Part shown: one piece after another, positions 35,710 through 45,601 of the stretch
How the letters are laid out: the number at the start of each line of letters is the position of its first letter
Position numbering within the stretch: position 1 is the stretch's first letter
NCBI RefSeq assembly: GCF_018842675.1
Contig: NZ_JAGTWO010000004.1
Coordinates: 2,356,001 to 2,420,000 of the forward strand
DNA: 64,000 bases
Origin: Candidatus Pantoea bituminis
GTDB taxonomy: Bacteria; Pseudomonadota; Gammaproteobacteria; Enterobacterales; Enterobacteriaceae
Direction: 5' to 3'
The notes under the pieces: model-generated
Told to the model about the DNA's origin: nothing
Databases searched by the model: none
What the model saw: the letters and a program-made list of their open reading frames with translations, nothing else
Position numbers and translations under genes: made by a program

Positions 35710-37104
35710 ATGGTTGATCACTCTAAAGACGCGGTGGTTACGCAGGAGAACCCCGAAAAACTGCAGCGTAGCCTGCATAATCGCCACATCCAACTCATCG
35801 CAATCGGCGGTGCCATTGGCACTGGGCTGTTTATGGGCTCGGGTAAAACCATCAGCCTTGCAGGTCCTTCGATTATTTTTGTTTATATGATCATCGGTTT
35901 TATGCTGTTCTTCGTCATGCGTGCCATGGGCGAACTGCTGCTTTCCAACCTTGAATACAAATCTTTCAGTGACTTTGCTGCCGACCTGTTAGGGCCTTGG
36001 GCAGGATATTTTACCGGCTGGACTTATTGGTTCTGCTGGGTTGTCACCGGTATTGCCGACGTAGTAGCGATAAGCGCCTATTTCCAGTTGTGGTTCCCCG
36101 GTTTCTCAATATGGATGAGCGCCCTGCTTTGCCTGTTTGTCTTTGTGACGCTGAATGTCGCCACGGTAAAGTTGTTCGGTGAGATGGAATTTTGGTTCGC
36201 GATTATCAAAATCGTCGCCATTGTCGCGTTGATAGTCACCGGTATCGTACTGGTTTCAATGCATTATCCTTCGCCAGGCGGCGGGACTGCATCACTGAGT
36301 AATATTTGGGATCATGGCGGCATGTTCCCGAAAGGGTTAAGCGGCTTTTTTGCCGGCTTCCAGATTGCGGTGTTTGCCTTTGTCGGCATCGAACTGGTGG
36401 GTACCGCGGCTGCCGAAACACACGATCCGCATAAAGTTTTGCCACGCGCTATCAACGCCATTCCGCTGCGCGTGATTATGTTTTATGTGTTGGCGCTGAT
36501 GGTAATCATGGCCGTGACGCCGTGGACCGCAGTACAGGCCGATCGCAGCCCATTTGTTGAGATGTTTGTCCTGATTGGCTTACCGGCTGCCGCCAGCATC
36601 GTGAATTTTGTTGTACTGACTTCTGCGGCTTCGTCTGCCAACAGCGGCATTTTCTCCACCAGCCGCATGTTGTATGGCCTGTCACAGCAAGGCGTGGCGC
36701 ATCGTGCATTTGGACGTCTTTCAGCGCGCGCAGTGCCGACTACCGGTCTGTTTTTCTCATGCCTTTGCTTGCTGAGTGGCGTGGCGCTGATTTATCTGAT
36801 CCCGGATGTCATGACAGTATTTACGCTGGTGACGACGGTCTCAGCGATTCTGTTCATGTTTGTCTGGACAATCATCCTCTGTAGCTACCTGGTTTATCGC
36901 AAAAAATATCCACAGCGCCATGCAAAGTCGGCGTTCAAAATGCCAATGGGTAAATTGATGTGCTGGGTTTGCATCGCTTTCTTCGCTTTTGTGCTAGTGC
37001 TGTTAACCTTGCAGGAAGATACGCGTCAGGCATTAATGGTGACGCCAGTGTGGTTTGCCTTGTTGACGCTGGGTTGGTTATTGCGCCGTCGCGCTAGTCG
37101 CTAA
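35710..37104 (+). CDS. cycA: D-serine/D-alanine/glycine permease CycA
   Basis: APC-family proton symporter of 464 aa with 12 membrane segments. The sequence is almost identical to E. coli CycA over long stretches (IAIGGAIGTGLFMGSGKTIS, GFFAGFQIAVFAFVGIELVG). The N-terminus is slightly different. It imports glycine and small D-amino acids. In E. coli the mRNA is repressed by the GcvB small RNA; this is not checked here. A clean terminator follows. Confidence 0.92.
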   Translation: MVDHSKDAVVTQENPEKLQRSLHNRHIQLIAIGGAIGTGLFMGSGKTISLAGPSIIFVYMIIGFMLFFVMRAMGELLLSNLEYKSFSDFAADLLGPWAGYFTGWTYWFCWVVTGIADVVAISAYFQLWFPGFSIWMSALLCLFVFVTLNVATVKLFGEMEFWFAIIKIVAIVALIVTGIVLVSMHYPSPGGGTASLSNIWDHGGMFPKGLSGFFAGFQIAVFAFVGIELVGTAAAETHDPHKVLPRAINAIPLRVIMFYVLALMVIMAVTPWTAVQADRSPFVEMFVLIGLPAAASIVNFVVLTSAASSANSGIFSTSRMLYGLSQQGVAHRAFGRLSARAVPTTGLFFSCLCLLSGVALIYLIPDVMTVFTLVTTVSAILFMFVWTIILCSYLVYRKKYPQRHAKSAFKMPMGKLMCWVCIAFFAFVLVLLTLQEDTRQALMVTPVWFALLTLGWLLRRRASR

Positions 37105-37120
37105 CTCATTTAGAATGACA

Positions 37121-37152
37121 AAAAAGCCCGGCCAATCATGGCCGGGCTTTTT
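37121..37152. terminator. Bidirectional intrinsic terminator between cycA and the DUF457 gene
   Basis: The stem AAAAAGCCCGGCCA/TGGCCGGGCTTTTT with the ATCA loop has T-tracts in both directions. It serves convergent genes. Confidence 0.88.
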
Positions 37153-37154
37153 AT

Positions 37155-38128
37155 TTACAGACGATCGGCTAGCGCGCTAAAGCTGGCGCTCAACGCAGGC
37201 CGAGCTGAAGGTAGCCGCTGCGGATGGGTTTCCCACTGCTGGGGCGAGCCGAGATTAAAGGTAAACGTATAGTTTTGCCCTTCTCCCATGCGTAAGTCAG
37301 CAATTGTGATCTTGCCATTTTTCTCATTCATCGCATAAAAACCGTGGCTGAACCAAGCCACACGTTCGGCATACCAGTCTCCTTTTAACTGTGCAAACAG
37401 TTCAGGATGACGAGGCTGCCAGCTAACCTTAAGCGGACGATTTGGCGACAGCAGCGACCAATAGGCTTCGCCATAACGATCGGGGTAATGACCACGCTGC
37501 GCCACACCAACGTGTTAAACGCAGTGGGTGTGACCAGCACTTTGTCGGCTGGAAGACCCTGATCAACCAGTGATTGCTTAATCTCTCCGGTAGCAATGCT
37601 CTGGATCACCACGCCCCATGCCAGATAAAGCGTACTCAGCGCCAAACCGATACGGTTCCAGCGCAAGCCAGGATCGCCTCGTCGCCACAGGGCAACACCA
37701 AGACAAATCAGCAGCGGCAAGGTATAGAGCGGATCAACAATATAGATGCTGCTCACTGCATAAGGATGATCGGTGATCGGCAGTCCAAGCTGCGTACCAT
37801 AAACAGTCATCAAATCCAGCAGCGGGTGCGTAATCAACGCTAACCAAATGGCAGGCCACCACGCTTGCCATTTCACGTTGCCACGAAAAAGGCCCGCGAC
37901 CAACCACGCCAGCAGCGGCGAAACCAGCGTCAAATAGAGCAAAGCGTGGCTTTCGGTACGGTGTAAAGTCATGTTGCGAATGGCATCGCCGTGATCAAGA
38001 AAGACATCAAGATCGGGTAACGTGCCGCATACCGCACCCACGGCGGCGGCTTGCCAAAGCGGGACGCGTCGGCCCATCACCGCCACGCTGACGGATGCCC
38101 CCAGAACAAACTGCGAAACAGAATCCAT
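37155..38128 (-). CDS. DUF457 (YdjM-like) membrane-bound metal-dependent hydrolase (frameshifted as given)
   Basis: Inner-membrane protein with the DUF457 features: LPDLDVFLDH, HRTESHALLY and THPLLDLMTVYGTQL give metal-ligand His and Asp residues among several helices. The C-terminal soluble part (DRYGEAYWSLLSPN..., WYAERVAWFSHGFYAM) is in another frame, reached by one extra base in the G4 run at 37482-37485 (VITPDRYGEAY). Repaired length is about 324 aa, longer than E. coli YdjM. Substrate unknown. Confidence 0.75.
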
Positions 38129-38163
38129 TTTTTACTCCGTCGCAACAACGTATGGCCGTAAAA

Positions 38164-38799
38164 TTAACGCACGCGGATACCTTCAATAATCATGCGCTGC
38201 ACATTATCTACCGTCTGATCGAAAAATTGCGGATCGCTCAACGTTTGCCCAGTTACCGCCTCAACCTGACTGGCGAAATCGGCGTAATGCTGCGTGGTTG
38301 CCCACAGCATAAAGATCAAATGCTGCGGTTGTACGCCAGCCAATCGACCTTCATCAATCCAGCGTTCAATAATCGCGGCTTTTTCATCCACCAGCTGTTT
38401 GAGATCGCCAGCCAGTTCGCCCTTCAATAGCGGTGCGCCTTGCAGCATCTCCAGACAAAACAGCCGTGATGCCTGCGGGAAATCGCGTGACACTTCAAGT
38501 TTCAGGCGAATATAGCGGCGTATAGCCATCAGCGGATCTTGATCGTGGGCTAACGCGCGAAGCGGTGCCAGCCATACGTCAAGAATCTCTTTCAGCACGG
38601 CTACGTACAAAACTTCTTTGGAAGGATAGTAATAAAGAAGATTGGTTTTCGAGACATCGGCGCGTTCGGCAACCTGGTCTAGCGTAGTGCCGTGAATACC
38701 GAATTGCGAGAAGAATGCCAGCGCAGCATCCAGGATAGCTGCACGCTTGGCCGCTACAGCTCGCGAACGGCGCGTTGGTTTTTTTTCATCTGTTTTCAC
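38164..38799 (-). CDS. rutR: TetR-family pyrimidine-responsive regulator RutR
   Basis: Regulator of 211 aa with an N-terminal TetR HTH (AAILDAALAFFSQFGIHGTTLDQVAERADVSKTNLLYYYPSKE split over helices) and a ligand domain matching RutR. Uracil or thymine binding releases it from DNA. It is divergent from rutA, and a near-perfect RutR box lies between them. Confidence 0.94.
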   Translation of the reverse strand: MKTDEKKPTRRSRAVAAKRAAILDAALAFFSQFGIHGTTLDQVAERADVSKTNLLYYYPSKEVLYVAVLKEILDVWLAPLRALAHDQDPLMAIRRYIRLKLEVSRDFPQASRLFCLEMLQGAPLLKGELAGDLKQLVDEKAAIIERWIDEGRLAGVQPQHLIFMLWATTQHYADFASQVEAVTGQTLSDPQFFDQTVDNVQRMIIEGIRVR

Positions 38800-38888
38800 A
38801 CTGTTACCTTATCCGCTCTCCATCCCCGCATCATAGCAAAGCTGCCGGCAGCTGCCCATTTCTGCTCTTGCACCTTTTTTGCTCAGGT

Positions 38889-38905
38889 TGCATGGAAAAC
38901 GTGCA
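38889..38905 (+). promoter_or_regulatory. Candidate NtrC-binding site upstream of rutA
   Basis: TGCATGGAAAACGTGCA is 17 bp long with TGCA at both ends, close to the NtrC consensus TGCAC-N7-GTGCA. It lies about 100 bp before the sigma-54 promoter, a usual enhancer distance. Confidence 0.6.
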
Positions 38906-38912
38906 GCTTATT

Positions 38913-38928
38913 TTGACCAGATGGTCCA
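38913..38928 (+). promoter_or_regulatory. RutR operator
   Basis: TTGACCAGATGGTCCA(A) matches the RutR box TTGACCA-NN-TGGTCAA except for one inserted C. It sits between the enhancer site and the rut promoter and would let RutR block the operon without pyrimidines. Confidence 0.78.
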
Positions 38929-39001
38929 AAACAGACCAATCACTCCAGTTAACTCTTTCGAGTTATATTTAACCTTTTGTTATTACTCGATTTACAAATT
39001 G

Positions 39002-39017
39002 TGGCACAGCCTTTGCA
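39002..39017 (+). promoter_or_regulatory. Sigma-54 promoter of the rut operon
   Basis: TGGCAC-N5-TTGCA with GG and GC separated by exactly 10 bp, matching the -24/-12 consensus. About 90 bp upstream of the rutA ATG. It fits nitrogen control of the operon. Confidence 0.82.
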
Positions 39018-39106
39018 AAATCTTTGATTGAGCGCCGCCATCAAGGATGACGCAGGATGCAGCGCAGCGCGTGAAACAGTCCCACCCTAATTAATTGAGG
39101 TTTCAC

Positions 39107-40198
39107 ATGAAGATAGGCGTCTTTATTCCGATTGGTAACAATGGCTGGTTGATTTCATCTACTGCACCGCAGTACAAGCCGACTTTTGAACTGAACAAAG
39201 CGATTGTGCAGAAAGCTGAGCATTATCATTTCGATTTCGCGCTGTCGATGATCAAACTGCGCGGCTTTGGCGGAAAAACGGAATTCTGGGATCATAACCT
39301 CGAATCTTTCACGCTGATGGCAGGTCTGGCCGCCGTGACTTCACGCATTGAGATCTATGCAACCGCCGCCACGCTGACTTTACCGCCGGCCATTGTGGCG
39401 CGCATGGCCGCCACCATTGATTCCATTTCCAACGGGCGCTTTGGCGTCAACCTCGTCACCGGCTGGCAAAAACCAGAATATGAGCAAATGGGTTTGTGGC
39501 CTGGTGATGAGTATTTCGGTAGCCGCTACAAATATCTGACCGAATATGTCACGGTGCTGCGCGATCTTTGGGGCACCGGCAAATCAGACTTTAAAGGTGA
39601 CTTTTTCACCATGAATGATTGCCGCGTCAGCCCGCAACCGCAAAAACCGATGAAAGTGATCTGCGCGGGTCAAAGCGATGCGGGCATGGCATTTTCGGCG
39701 CAGCATGCGGATTACAACTTCTGCTTTGGCAAAGGCGTCAATACACCAACGGCGTTTTCCTCGACCTCAATACGCATGAAACAAGCGGCAGAAAAAGCGG
39801 GCCGCGATGTCGGCTCTTACGTGCTGTTTATGATCATTGCGGCGGAAACCGATGAAGAAGCACGCGCCAAATGGGAACACTACAAAGCGGGCGCCGATGA
39901 AGAAGCGCTGGCCTGGCTGACCACACAAAGTCAGCAAGATACCAAATCGGGTAGCGACACCAATGTGCGTCAAATGGCTGATCCGACTTCAGCAGTAAAC
40001 ATCAATATGGGCACGCTGGTCGGCTCCTACGCCAACGTGGCTCGCATGCTGGACGACGTCGCTGAAGTTGACGGCACGCACGGCGTGTTACTGACTTTTG
40101 ATGACTTCCTGCAAGGTATTGAAGATTTTGGTCAACATATCCAACCGCTGATGGCTTGCCGCAGCGCACTGATTGATGCTCAGCAAGAGGTAGCTTAA
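39107..40198 (+). CDS. rutA: Pyrimidine oxygenase RutA
   Basis: FMN-dependent bacterial-luciferase-family oxygenase of 363 aa that opens the uracil ring to ureidoacrylate peracid. ATG at 39107 with TTGAGG 6 bp upstream. Family features: [17 protein letters not shown] at the start, [19 protein letters not shown] and CAGQSDAG. First gene of the rut operon. The stop overlaps the rutB ATG. Confidence 0.96.
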   Translation: MKIGVFIPIGNNGWLISSTAPQYKPTFELNKAIVQKAEHYHFDFALSMIKLRGFGGKTEFWDHNLESFTLMAGLAAVTSRIEIYATAATLTLPPAIVARMAATIDSISNGRFGVNLVTGWQKPEYEQMGLWPGDEYFGSRYKYLTEYVTVLRDLWGTGKSDFKGDFFTMNDCRVSPQPQKPMKVICAGQSDAGMAFSAQHADYNFCFGKGVNTPTAFSSTSIRMKQAAEKAGRDVGSYVLFMIIAAETDEEARAKWEHYKAGADEEALAWLTTQSQQDTKSGSDTNVRQMADPTSAVNINMGTLVGSYANVARMLDDVAEVDGTHGVLLTFDDFLQGIEDFGQHIQPLMACRSALIDAQQEVA

Positions 40199-40914
40199 TG
40201 AATACGGTTTATTGCGCCCACACGCCCGACATTCCCCAGGTTGAACTGCCTGCACGTCCTGAAGCTATCGCCTTCCCGCCCAGTCAAACGGCGTTGATTG
40301 TGGTGGATATGCAAAATGCCTATGCCACTCAAGGCGGCTATCTCGATCTGGCGGGGTTTGATGTTTCAGCCACCAAACCGGTGATTGCCAACATTCACCA
40401 GGCGGTAACGGCTGCACGTGCAGCGGGTATTCAAATCATCTGGTTTCAGAATGGCTGGGACGATCAGTACGTCGAAGCGGGCGATGCAGGTTCACCCAAC
40501 TTCCATAAATCGAATGCCCTGAAAACCATGCGCAAACGTCCTGAATTGCAAGGCACCTTGTTATCAAAGGGCAGCTGGGATTATGCGCTGGTTGACGAAC
40601 TCACACCGCAAGCTGGCGATATTGTGCTGCCAAAACCGCGCTACAGCGGCTTCTTTAACACGCCACTCGACAGCATGCTGCGCAGCCGTGGCATTCGCCA
40701 TTTAATTTTCACCGGTATCGCGACCAACGTCTGTGTGGAATCGACATTGCGCGACGGCTTCTTTCTGGAATATTTCGGCGTGGTGCTGGAAGACGCAACC
40801 TATCAGGCTGGGCCGACTTTTGCCCAACAGGCCGCCATTTTCAATATCGAAACGTTCTTTGGCTGGGTATCCAACGTCGATACTTTTTGCGAAAGCCTGC
40901 AACCCTCCGTCTAA
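40198..40914 (+). CDS. rutB: Peroxyureidoacrylate/ureidoacrylate amidohydrolase RutB
   Basis: Isochorismatase-like hydrolase of 238 aa that splits ureidoacrylate peracid, releasing carbamate. Catalytic Asp in [12 protein letters not shown], Lys in LPKPRYSGF and Cys in [14 protein letters not shown]. The start overlaps rutA (TAATG). Confidence 0.95.
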   Translation: MNTVYCAHTPDIPQVELPARPEAIAFPPSQTALIVVDMQNAYATQGGYLDLAGFDVSATKPVIANIHQAVTAARAAGIQIIWFQNGWDDQYVEAGDAGSPNFHKSNALKTMRKRPELQGTLLSKGSWDYALVDELTPQAGDIVLPKPRYSGFFNTPLDSMLRSRGIRHLIFTGIATNVCVESTLRDGFFLEYFGVVLEDATYQAGPTFAQQAAIFNIETFFGWVSNVDTFCESLQPSV

Positions 40915-40950
40915 AACGGTTTCACCTGCTGATAAAAAGGAAACGTTGCT

Positions 40951-41346
40951 ATGCCGAAAAGTGTGATTATCCCGCCAGGTACCACGACGCCCATTGCGCC
41001 TTTTGTTCCGGGAACGCTGGCAGATGGCGTGGTTTATGTCTCGGGCACATTGCCGTTTGATGAAAATAACAACGTGGTGCATGTCGGTGATGCGGCCGCG
41101 CAAACCCGTCACGTGCTGGAAACCATCAAGAAAGTGATCGAAACCGCAGGCGGCAGCATGGAGGACGTCACGTTCAACTCCATTTTTCTTACCGACTGGA
41201 CAAACTATGCAGCGGTGAATCAGGTCTATGCCGACTATTTTCCTGGCGAAAAACCGGCGCGCTTCTGCATTCAATGCGGCTTGGTCAAACCGGACGCCTT
41301 AATCGAAATCGCCAGCATTGCGCACATCGGTAAACAGGAGGCGTGA
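40951..41346 (+). CDS. rutC: 3-aminoacrylate deaminase RutC
   Basis: RidA/YjgF-family protein of 131 aa. It shows [21 protein letters not shown] and [20 protein letters not shown], the latter with the active-site Arg and the Cys of the family. It hydrolyses or removes toxic aminoacrylate in the Rut pathway. Confidence 0.95.
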   Translation: MPKSVIIPPGTTTPIAPFVPGTLADGVVYVSGTLPFDENNNVVHVGDAAAQTRHVLETIKKVIETAGGSMEDVTFNSIFLTDWTNYAAVNQVYADYFPGEKPARFCIQCGLVKPDALIEIASIAHIGKQEA

Positions 41347-42155
41347 TGCACGTTGAAATTCATGGCCAGCCTGCTGACGAAGCGCCCACGCTGGTGCTCT
41401 CTTCCGGGTTGGGCGGTGTTACCGGCTTTTGGCAGCCACAGTTAGCGACACTTTGTGAACGTTATTGCGTGGTGCTGTATGACCAACGCGGCACCGGGCG
41501 TAGTGCTGATACGCTGCCGGAAGGCTACAGCATGAAAATGATGGCGGCAGAGTTAGCAGAGGCGCTAACTCTGCACGGTATAACAAAATTTGGCATTGTT
41601 GGTCATGCGCTAGGCGGCTTGATCGGTTTACAGCTGGCGCTTGATTACCCAACACGCGTTGAGCGCGTCGCGGTGATTAATGGTTGGTTAACGCTTAATG
41701 CGCATACCCAACGCTGTTTTCATGTGCGTCAGGATCTGCTGCTCAACGTAGGCATTGATGCCTTTGTCCGGGCGCAGCCGCTGTTTCTTTATCCCTCTGA
41801 GTGGATGGCGCAGCATCAGGCGCGGCTGGAACAGGAAGATGCGCATCATGTCGCCCATTTCCAGGGAACGGAGAATCTCTTACGCCGTTTGAACGCATTG
41901 ATGACGGCTGACTTCAGCACCCGCGCCGCCAGTATTACATCGCCGGTGTTGGTGATATGCAGCCAGGACGACTTGCTGGCGCCGTGGAGTTGTTCAGTAC
42001 AGCTCGCTGCCGCCTTGCCTGATAGCCAGCTGGTAGAAATGCCGTGGGGCGGCCATGCAATGAGCGTGACCGATCCTGAACCGTTTAATGCACTGCTCAT
42101 GCAGTGGCTGAATGACACCGACACTGTGCTAAAAACAGCGCACGTGGCGGACTAA
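41346..42155 (+). CDS. rutD: Putative aminoacrylate hydrolase RutD
   Basis: Alpha/beta-hydrolase of 269 aa. SSGLGG oxyanion region, GHALGG where the nucleophile elbow Ser is replaced by Ala (G-H-A-L-G-G), and GGHAMSV near the end with the His. The Ala instead of Ser is worth noting. The ATG at 41346 is preferred over a GTG 3 bp earlier because AGGAGG is 4 bp before it. It overlaps the rutC stop. Confidence 0.92.
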   Translation: MHVEIHGQPADEAPTLVLSSGLGGVTGFWQPQLATLCERYCVVLYDQRGTGRSADTLPEGYSMKMMAAELAEALTLHGITKFGIVGHALGGLIGLQLALDYPTRVERVAVINGWLTLNAHTQRCFHVRQDLLLNVGIDAFVRAQPLFLYPSEWMAQHQARLEQEDAHHVAHFQGTENLLRRLNALMTADFSTRAASITSPVLVICSQDDLLAPWSCSVQLAAALPDSQLVEMPWGGHAMSVTDPEPFNALLMQWLNDTDTVLKTAHVAD

Positions 42156-42177
42156 ACCGACGAAGCCGGAGAAGAGT

Positions 42178-42693
42178 ATGAGCAGAGAAGATCTTCCACC
42201 CTTGGTGGAAAAACAGGACTTCCGCAACGCCATGTCGAGGTTGGGCGCAGCCGTCAACATTATCACCACTGAAGGTCCTGCAGGCCGCGCGGGTTTCACC
42301 GCCTCGGCGGTATGTAGCGTAACGGATTCACCACCCACTTTACTGGTGTGCTTAAACCGTTCGGCCTCGGTTTACCCTGTATTTCGCGAAAACATGCAAC
42401 TGTGTGTCAACACGCTGGCATCGGGTCATGAAGCACTTTCAACGCTGTTCGGTGGCAAAACACCGATGCCGGAACGCTTCATCGCGGCAGAGTGGACCAC
42501 CGCGATCACCGGTTCCCCCATTTTACAGGGCGCGGTGGCTTCTTTTGACTGTCGCATTAGTCAGATTGTAAGCGTGGGAACACACGACACACTGTTTTGC
42601 GAAGTACTGGCGCTGGTACGCAACGACGACACGCATGGCCTGATGTGGTTTGATCGCGGATACCATCCTCTTTTGCGGCAGGAAGCCTGTTAA
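42178..42693 (+). CDS. rutF: Flavin reductase RutF
   Basis: NAD(P)H:FMN reductase of 171 aa that supplies reduced FMN to RutA. It has the flavin-reductase pattern [19 protein letters not shown]...[28 protein letters not shown] (in pieces) and a C-terminal [12 protein letters not shown]. In E. coli rutE lies just before it. Here only 22 bp separate it from rutD. Confidence 0.94.
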   Translation: MSREDLPPLVEKQDFRNAMSRLGAAVNIITTEGPAGRAGFTASAVCSVTDSPPTLLVCLNRSASVYPVFRENMQLCVNTLASGHEALSTLFGGKTPMPERFIAAEWTTAITGSPILQGAVASFDCRISQIVSVGTHDTLFCEVLALVRNDDTHGLMWFDRGYHPLLRQEAC

Positions 42694-42766
42694 TCCGCCG
42701 GCTATTAGCTGACCTTTCATAGCGAAATTGCGCGGCCCCGGCATTTATCTCTTTTTGGAGTAAACG

Positions 42767-44086
42767 ATGGCGAGTTCCTGGTTTCCTCAGTGGCAAAAGA
42801 AGTCGGCAGTAACCGATAACGGGCTGATCGCCCCCGATGAAACGTTGCCAGCGGGACAAACAATTGTTCTCGGCTTGCAACACGCAGTCGCGATGTTTGG
42901 CGCGACGGTATTAATGCCGCTACTGATGGGGTTGGATCCCAACCTGGCGATTTTAGTTTCAGGTATTGGCACGCTGCTGTTCTTCTTTGTTACCGGTGGT
43001 CGCGTGCCCAGCTATTTGGGATCCAGCGCCGCCTTTGTCGGGGTGGTGATTGCCGTTACCGGCTTCAACGGTCAAGGCCTGAATCCTAACCTCAGCATCG
43101 CGCTGGGCGGCGTTATCGCCTGTGGTTTGCTGTATACGCTGATTGGTTTCGTGGTGATGAAAGCCGGTACGCGCTGGATTGAAAACCTGATGCCGCCGGT
43201 GGTAACGGGTGCGGTAGTGATGGCGATTGGTTTGAATCTGGCGCCCATTGCTGTTCACAGCGTCTCTGCCTCCTCCTTCGACAGCTGGATGGCGGTAATG
43301 ACCGTTTTATGTATTGGCTTGGTGGCGGTATTTACCCGTGGCATGATTCAGCGGCTGCTGATTCTTATTGGCCTGATCGTAGCCTGGGCAATCTATGCGC
43401 TGCTGACCAACGGTTTAGGATTTGGCAAACCGGTGGATTTCACCCTGCTCGCTCAAGCGCCTTGGTTTGGACTGCCGCAAACCACCGCACCCACGTTTGA
43501 TATGCAAGCCATTGTGCTGATCGCGCCGGTGGCAATTATCCTGGTAGCAGAAAACCTCGGACATATTAAAGCAGTAGCAGGTATGACCGGGCGCAATCTC
43601 GATCCCTACATGGGGCGCGCGTTTGTCGGCGACGGTCTGGCCACTATGATTTCTGGCACCCTGGGCGGCAGCGGCGTCACAACCTATGCCGAAAACATTG
43701 GCGTCATGGCGGTTACCAAAGTCTATTCCACGCTTGCGTTTGTCGCAGCAGCGGTGATTGCGTTGATCCTCGGCTTCTCACCTAAGTTTGGTGCGCTGAT
43801 TCACACCATTCCCGGACCGGTGATTGGCGGCGCATCCATTGTGGTCTTTGGCTTGATTGCTGTGGCGGGTGCGCGTATTTGGGTGCAAAACCATGTCGAT
43901 TTTAGTCAGAACGGCAATCTGATTATGGTGGCAACAACACTGGTTTTAGGCGCAGGCGACTTTGCGCTGAAAATTGGCGAGTTCACGCTGGGCGGTATTG
44001 GCACCGCCACGTTTGGTGCGATCATCCTTAATGCTATTCTGCGCCAGCGCGGTAAGGCACTGGCCGAGAATAAGATTGTCGGTTAG
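42767..44086 (+). CDS. rutG: Uracil/pyrimidine permease RutG
   Basis: NCS2-family symporter of 439 aa with 14 segments. Signatures: GLQHAVAMFGATVLMPLLMG, VAENLGHIKAVAGMTGRNLD and GGSGVTTYAENIGVMAVTKV, the substrate-site motif of uracil permeases. Last gene of the operon, with TTGGAG 5 bp before the ATG. Its end overlaps the convergent EamA gene by 4 bp. Confidence 0.94.
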   Translation: MASSWFPQWQKKSAVTDNGLIAPDETLPAGQTIVLGLQHAVAMFGATVLMPLLMGLDPNLAILVSGIGTLLFFFVTGGRVPSYLGSSAAFVGVVIAVTGFNGQGLNPNLSIALGGVIACGLLYTLIGFVVMKAGTRWIENLMPPVVTGAVVMAIGLNLAPIAVHSVSASSFDSWMAVMTVLCIGLVAVFTRGMIQRLLILIGLIVAWAIYALLTNGLGFGKPVDFTLLAQAPWFGLPQTTAPTFDMQAIVLIAPVAIILVAENLGHIKAVAGMTGRNLDPYMGRAFVGDGLATMISGTLGGSGVTTYAENIGVMAVTKVYSTLAFVAAAVIALILGFSPKFGALIHTIPGPVIGGASIVVFGLIAVAGARIWVQNHVDFSQNGNLIMVATTLVLGAGDFALKIGEFTLGGIGTATFGAIILNAILRQRGKALAENKIVG

Positions 44087-45000
44087 TTACTCAAGCGGTG
44101 TCGGCGCTCGCTGCACCGCTTTTTCCGCTTAAAACGCAGTTCGCTAACAATCACACCGCAAACAATCAACGCACCGCCAAATAAAGCGGCGGCCGGTAAA
44201 CGCTCACCAGCAATTCGACCGACAACCCCTGCCCACACCGGTTCGCCGGCATAAATCACGGTAGCTCGGGTTGGCGATACGCTGCGCTGCGCCCAGTTCA
44301 TCGTCACCTGAATTAACGCGCTGGCCGCGCCCAAACCCAGCGCACTCAACAGCAATGTCGGCGAAAACGCAGGCAGAGATTCGCCATTGGGTATCATCAG
44401 AAAAAATGCGCAAACAGAGGCGACAGCCAGTTGAATTAACGTTACGCGGCGCACATCGACCTGGCCGGCAAAGCGACTAATCAGGATAATCTCAGCCGCG
44501 ATCGCTAATGTACTGATCAGGGTAGCAATCTCGCCCTGATTTAAATTGATGCGCCCATCTTGCGGCCCTGCTACCAACAGCAAACCACCAAAGGCCAGCG
44601 AAATCCCCAGCCACGCCATCACACTTGGTGGACGACGCAGAAACACCCATTGTAATAACGGCACCACCGGCACATAGAGTGCGGTTAAAAAAGCCGACTG
44701 GCTGCTGGAGATGGTTTGCATGCCATAGGTTTGCAATCCGTAACCGCCAGCAATCGAAAGGCCAATCAGTGTGCCCGCTTTTATTTCCATCCAGGTTATT
44801 GCGGCTAAATAGCGTCGAAAAAACAACGCCAGCAGCAGTGCCGCCGTGGCAAAGCGCAGGCCAACGAAGAAAAAAGGCCCGGAGTACTGCACAGCGCGGT
44901 GCACCACCAGAAAAGTGCCGCCCCAGATCATCGTTATAAAAATTAAAACCAGCTCCTGGCGCGAAATGCGCAAGGATAAACTGCGGATAGCGTCCGACAT
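44083..45000 (-). CDS. EamA/DMT-family transporter
   Basis: Inner-membrane exporter of 305 aa with ten helices in two EamA repeats (FITMIWGGTFLVVHRAV opens the first; LIQVTMNWAQRSVSPTRATVIYAGEPVWAG is in the second). Such proteins often export amino acids or other small metabolites. Substrate unknown. It ends with a basic tail (RFKRKKRCSERRHR). Confidence 0.88.
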   Translation of the reverse strand: MSDAIRSLSLRISRQELVLIFITMIWGGTFLVVHRAVQYSGPFFFVGLRFATAALLLALFFRRYLAAITWMEIKAGTLIGLSIAGGYGLQTYGMQTISSSQSAFLTALYVPVVPLLQWVFLRRPPSVMAWLGISLAFGGLLLVAGPQDGRINLNQGEIATLISTLAIAAEIILISRFAGQVDVRRVTLIQLAVASVCAFFLMIPNGESLPAFSPTLLLSALGLGAASALIQVTMNWAQRSVSPTRATVIYAGEPVWAGVVGRIAGERLPAAALFGGALIVCGVIVSELRFKRKKRCSERRHRLSN

Positions 45001-45096
45001 AATTCACCTGCAAAGGGATTCGGGCGCCATTTTGCGGAGTGAAGGGAGATAAAGCAATGATGTTAACCGCCGGTATTTCCCGGCGGCAAAAGAGGA

Positions 45097-45272
45097 TTAG
45101 GCATCAGCAGATTTTTTATTACTGCTGCGTCCGCCTTTTTCGCCAGCACGTGCGGCGCGTTGTGGGTCATTTTTAAAATTGCCGCCGCTGTTCTTACCCC
45201 TTTCCGTCCGGCTTCTGCCGCACGTTCACGGTTTTCGGCGAAATTTCCTGAACCTCCACGATGTGTAGCCAT
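45097..45272 (-). CDS. YciG-type KGG stress protein (frameshifted as given)
   Basis: Small Gly/Lys-rich hydrophilic protein with the KGG repeats of YciG/YmdF: HRGGSGNFAENRERAAEAGRKGG in the first repeat. As written, the frame is lost after GRKG. One extra base in the four-base run at 45197-45200 restores KNSGGNFKNDPQRAARAGEKGGRSSNKKSADA and a stop ending at 45097, 58 aa. Same place as ymdF in E. coli (between rutG and wrbA). RpoS-type stress role by family. Confidence 0.75.
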
Positions 45273-45601
45273 AATTTACTCCGGTCGCTTAATCGTGTTG
45301 CTGAAATCATCATTTACCCGGACTGGCGTAAAGCCTGTTGATTGCCGATTTATACAGCAGCGTTTCATACAGCAATCATGATTAAAGCTTAGCCAGTTTT
45401 CGCTCACGCCCCGGCAACCGTTACATTTAGCAACAGATAATGCGCTGGCAATTTGCATAAATATCGAACATTCAACCAGCTTTTAATGCAACGTCTGCCG
45501 GTTAAAGGTCCTAAAAATGGTTTTGCTCCTGCCTCAGACTCGCAGCGCAATAAAGCTCTTCTATACTTCTTTTTACGCTAAATAACCTGAGAGAGATGTT
45601 G
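45273..45601. other. Promoter region between the YciG-like gene and wrbA
   Basis: 329 bp with divergent flanking genes and no ORF. No strong hairpin or operator seen. Both promoters should be RpoS-type by analogy with E. coli, but I could not fix them. Confidence 0.45.

Noticed and set aside
38870..38893. TGCACC...GGTTGCA as an NtrC site
   Set aside because: Spacing is 24 bp, not the 17 bp of NtrC sites. The neighbouring 38889-38905 fits better.
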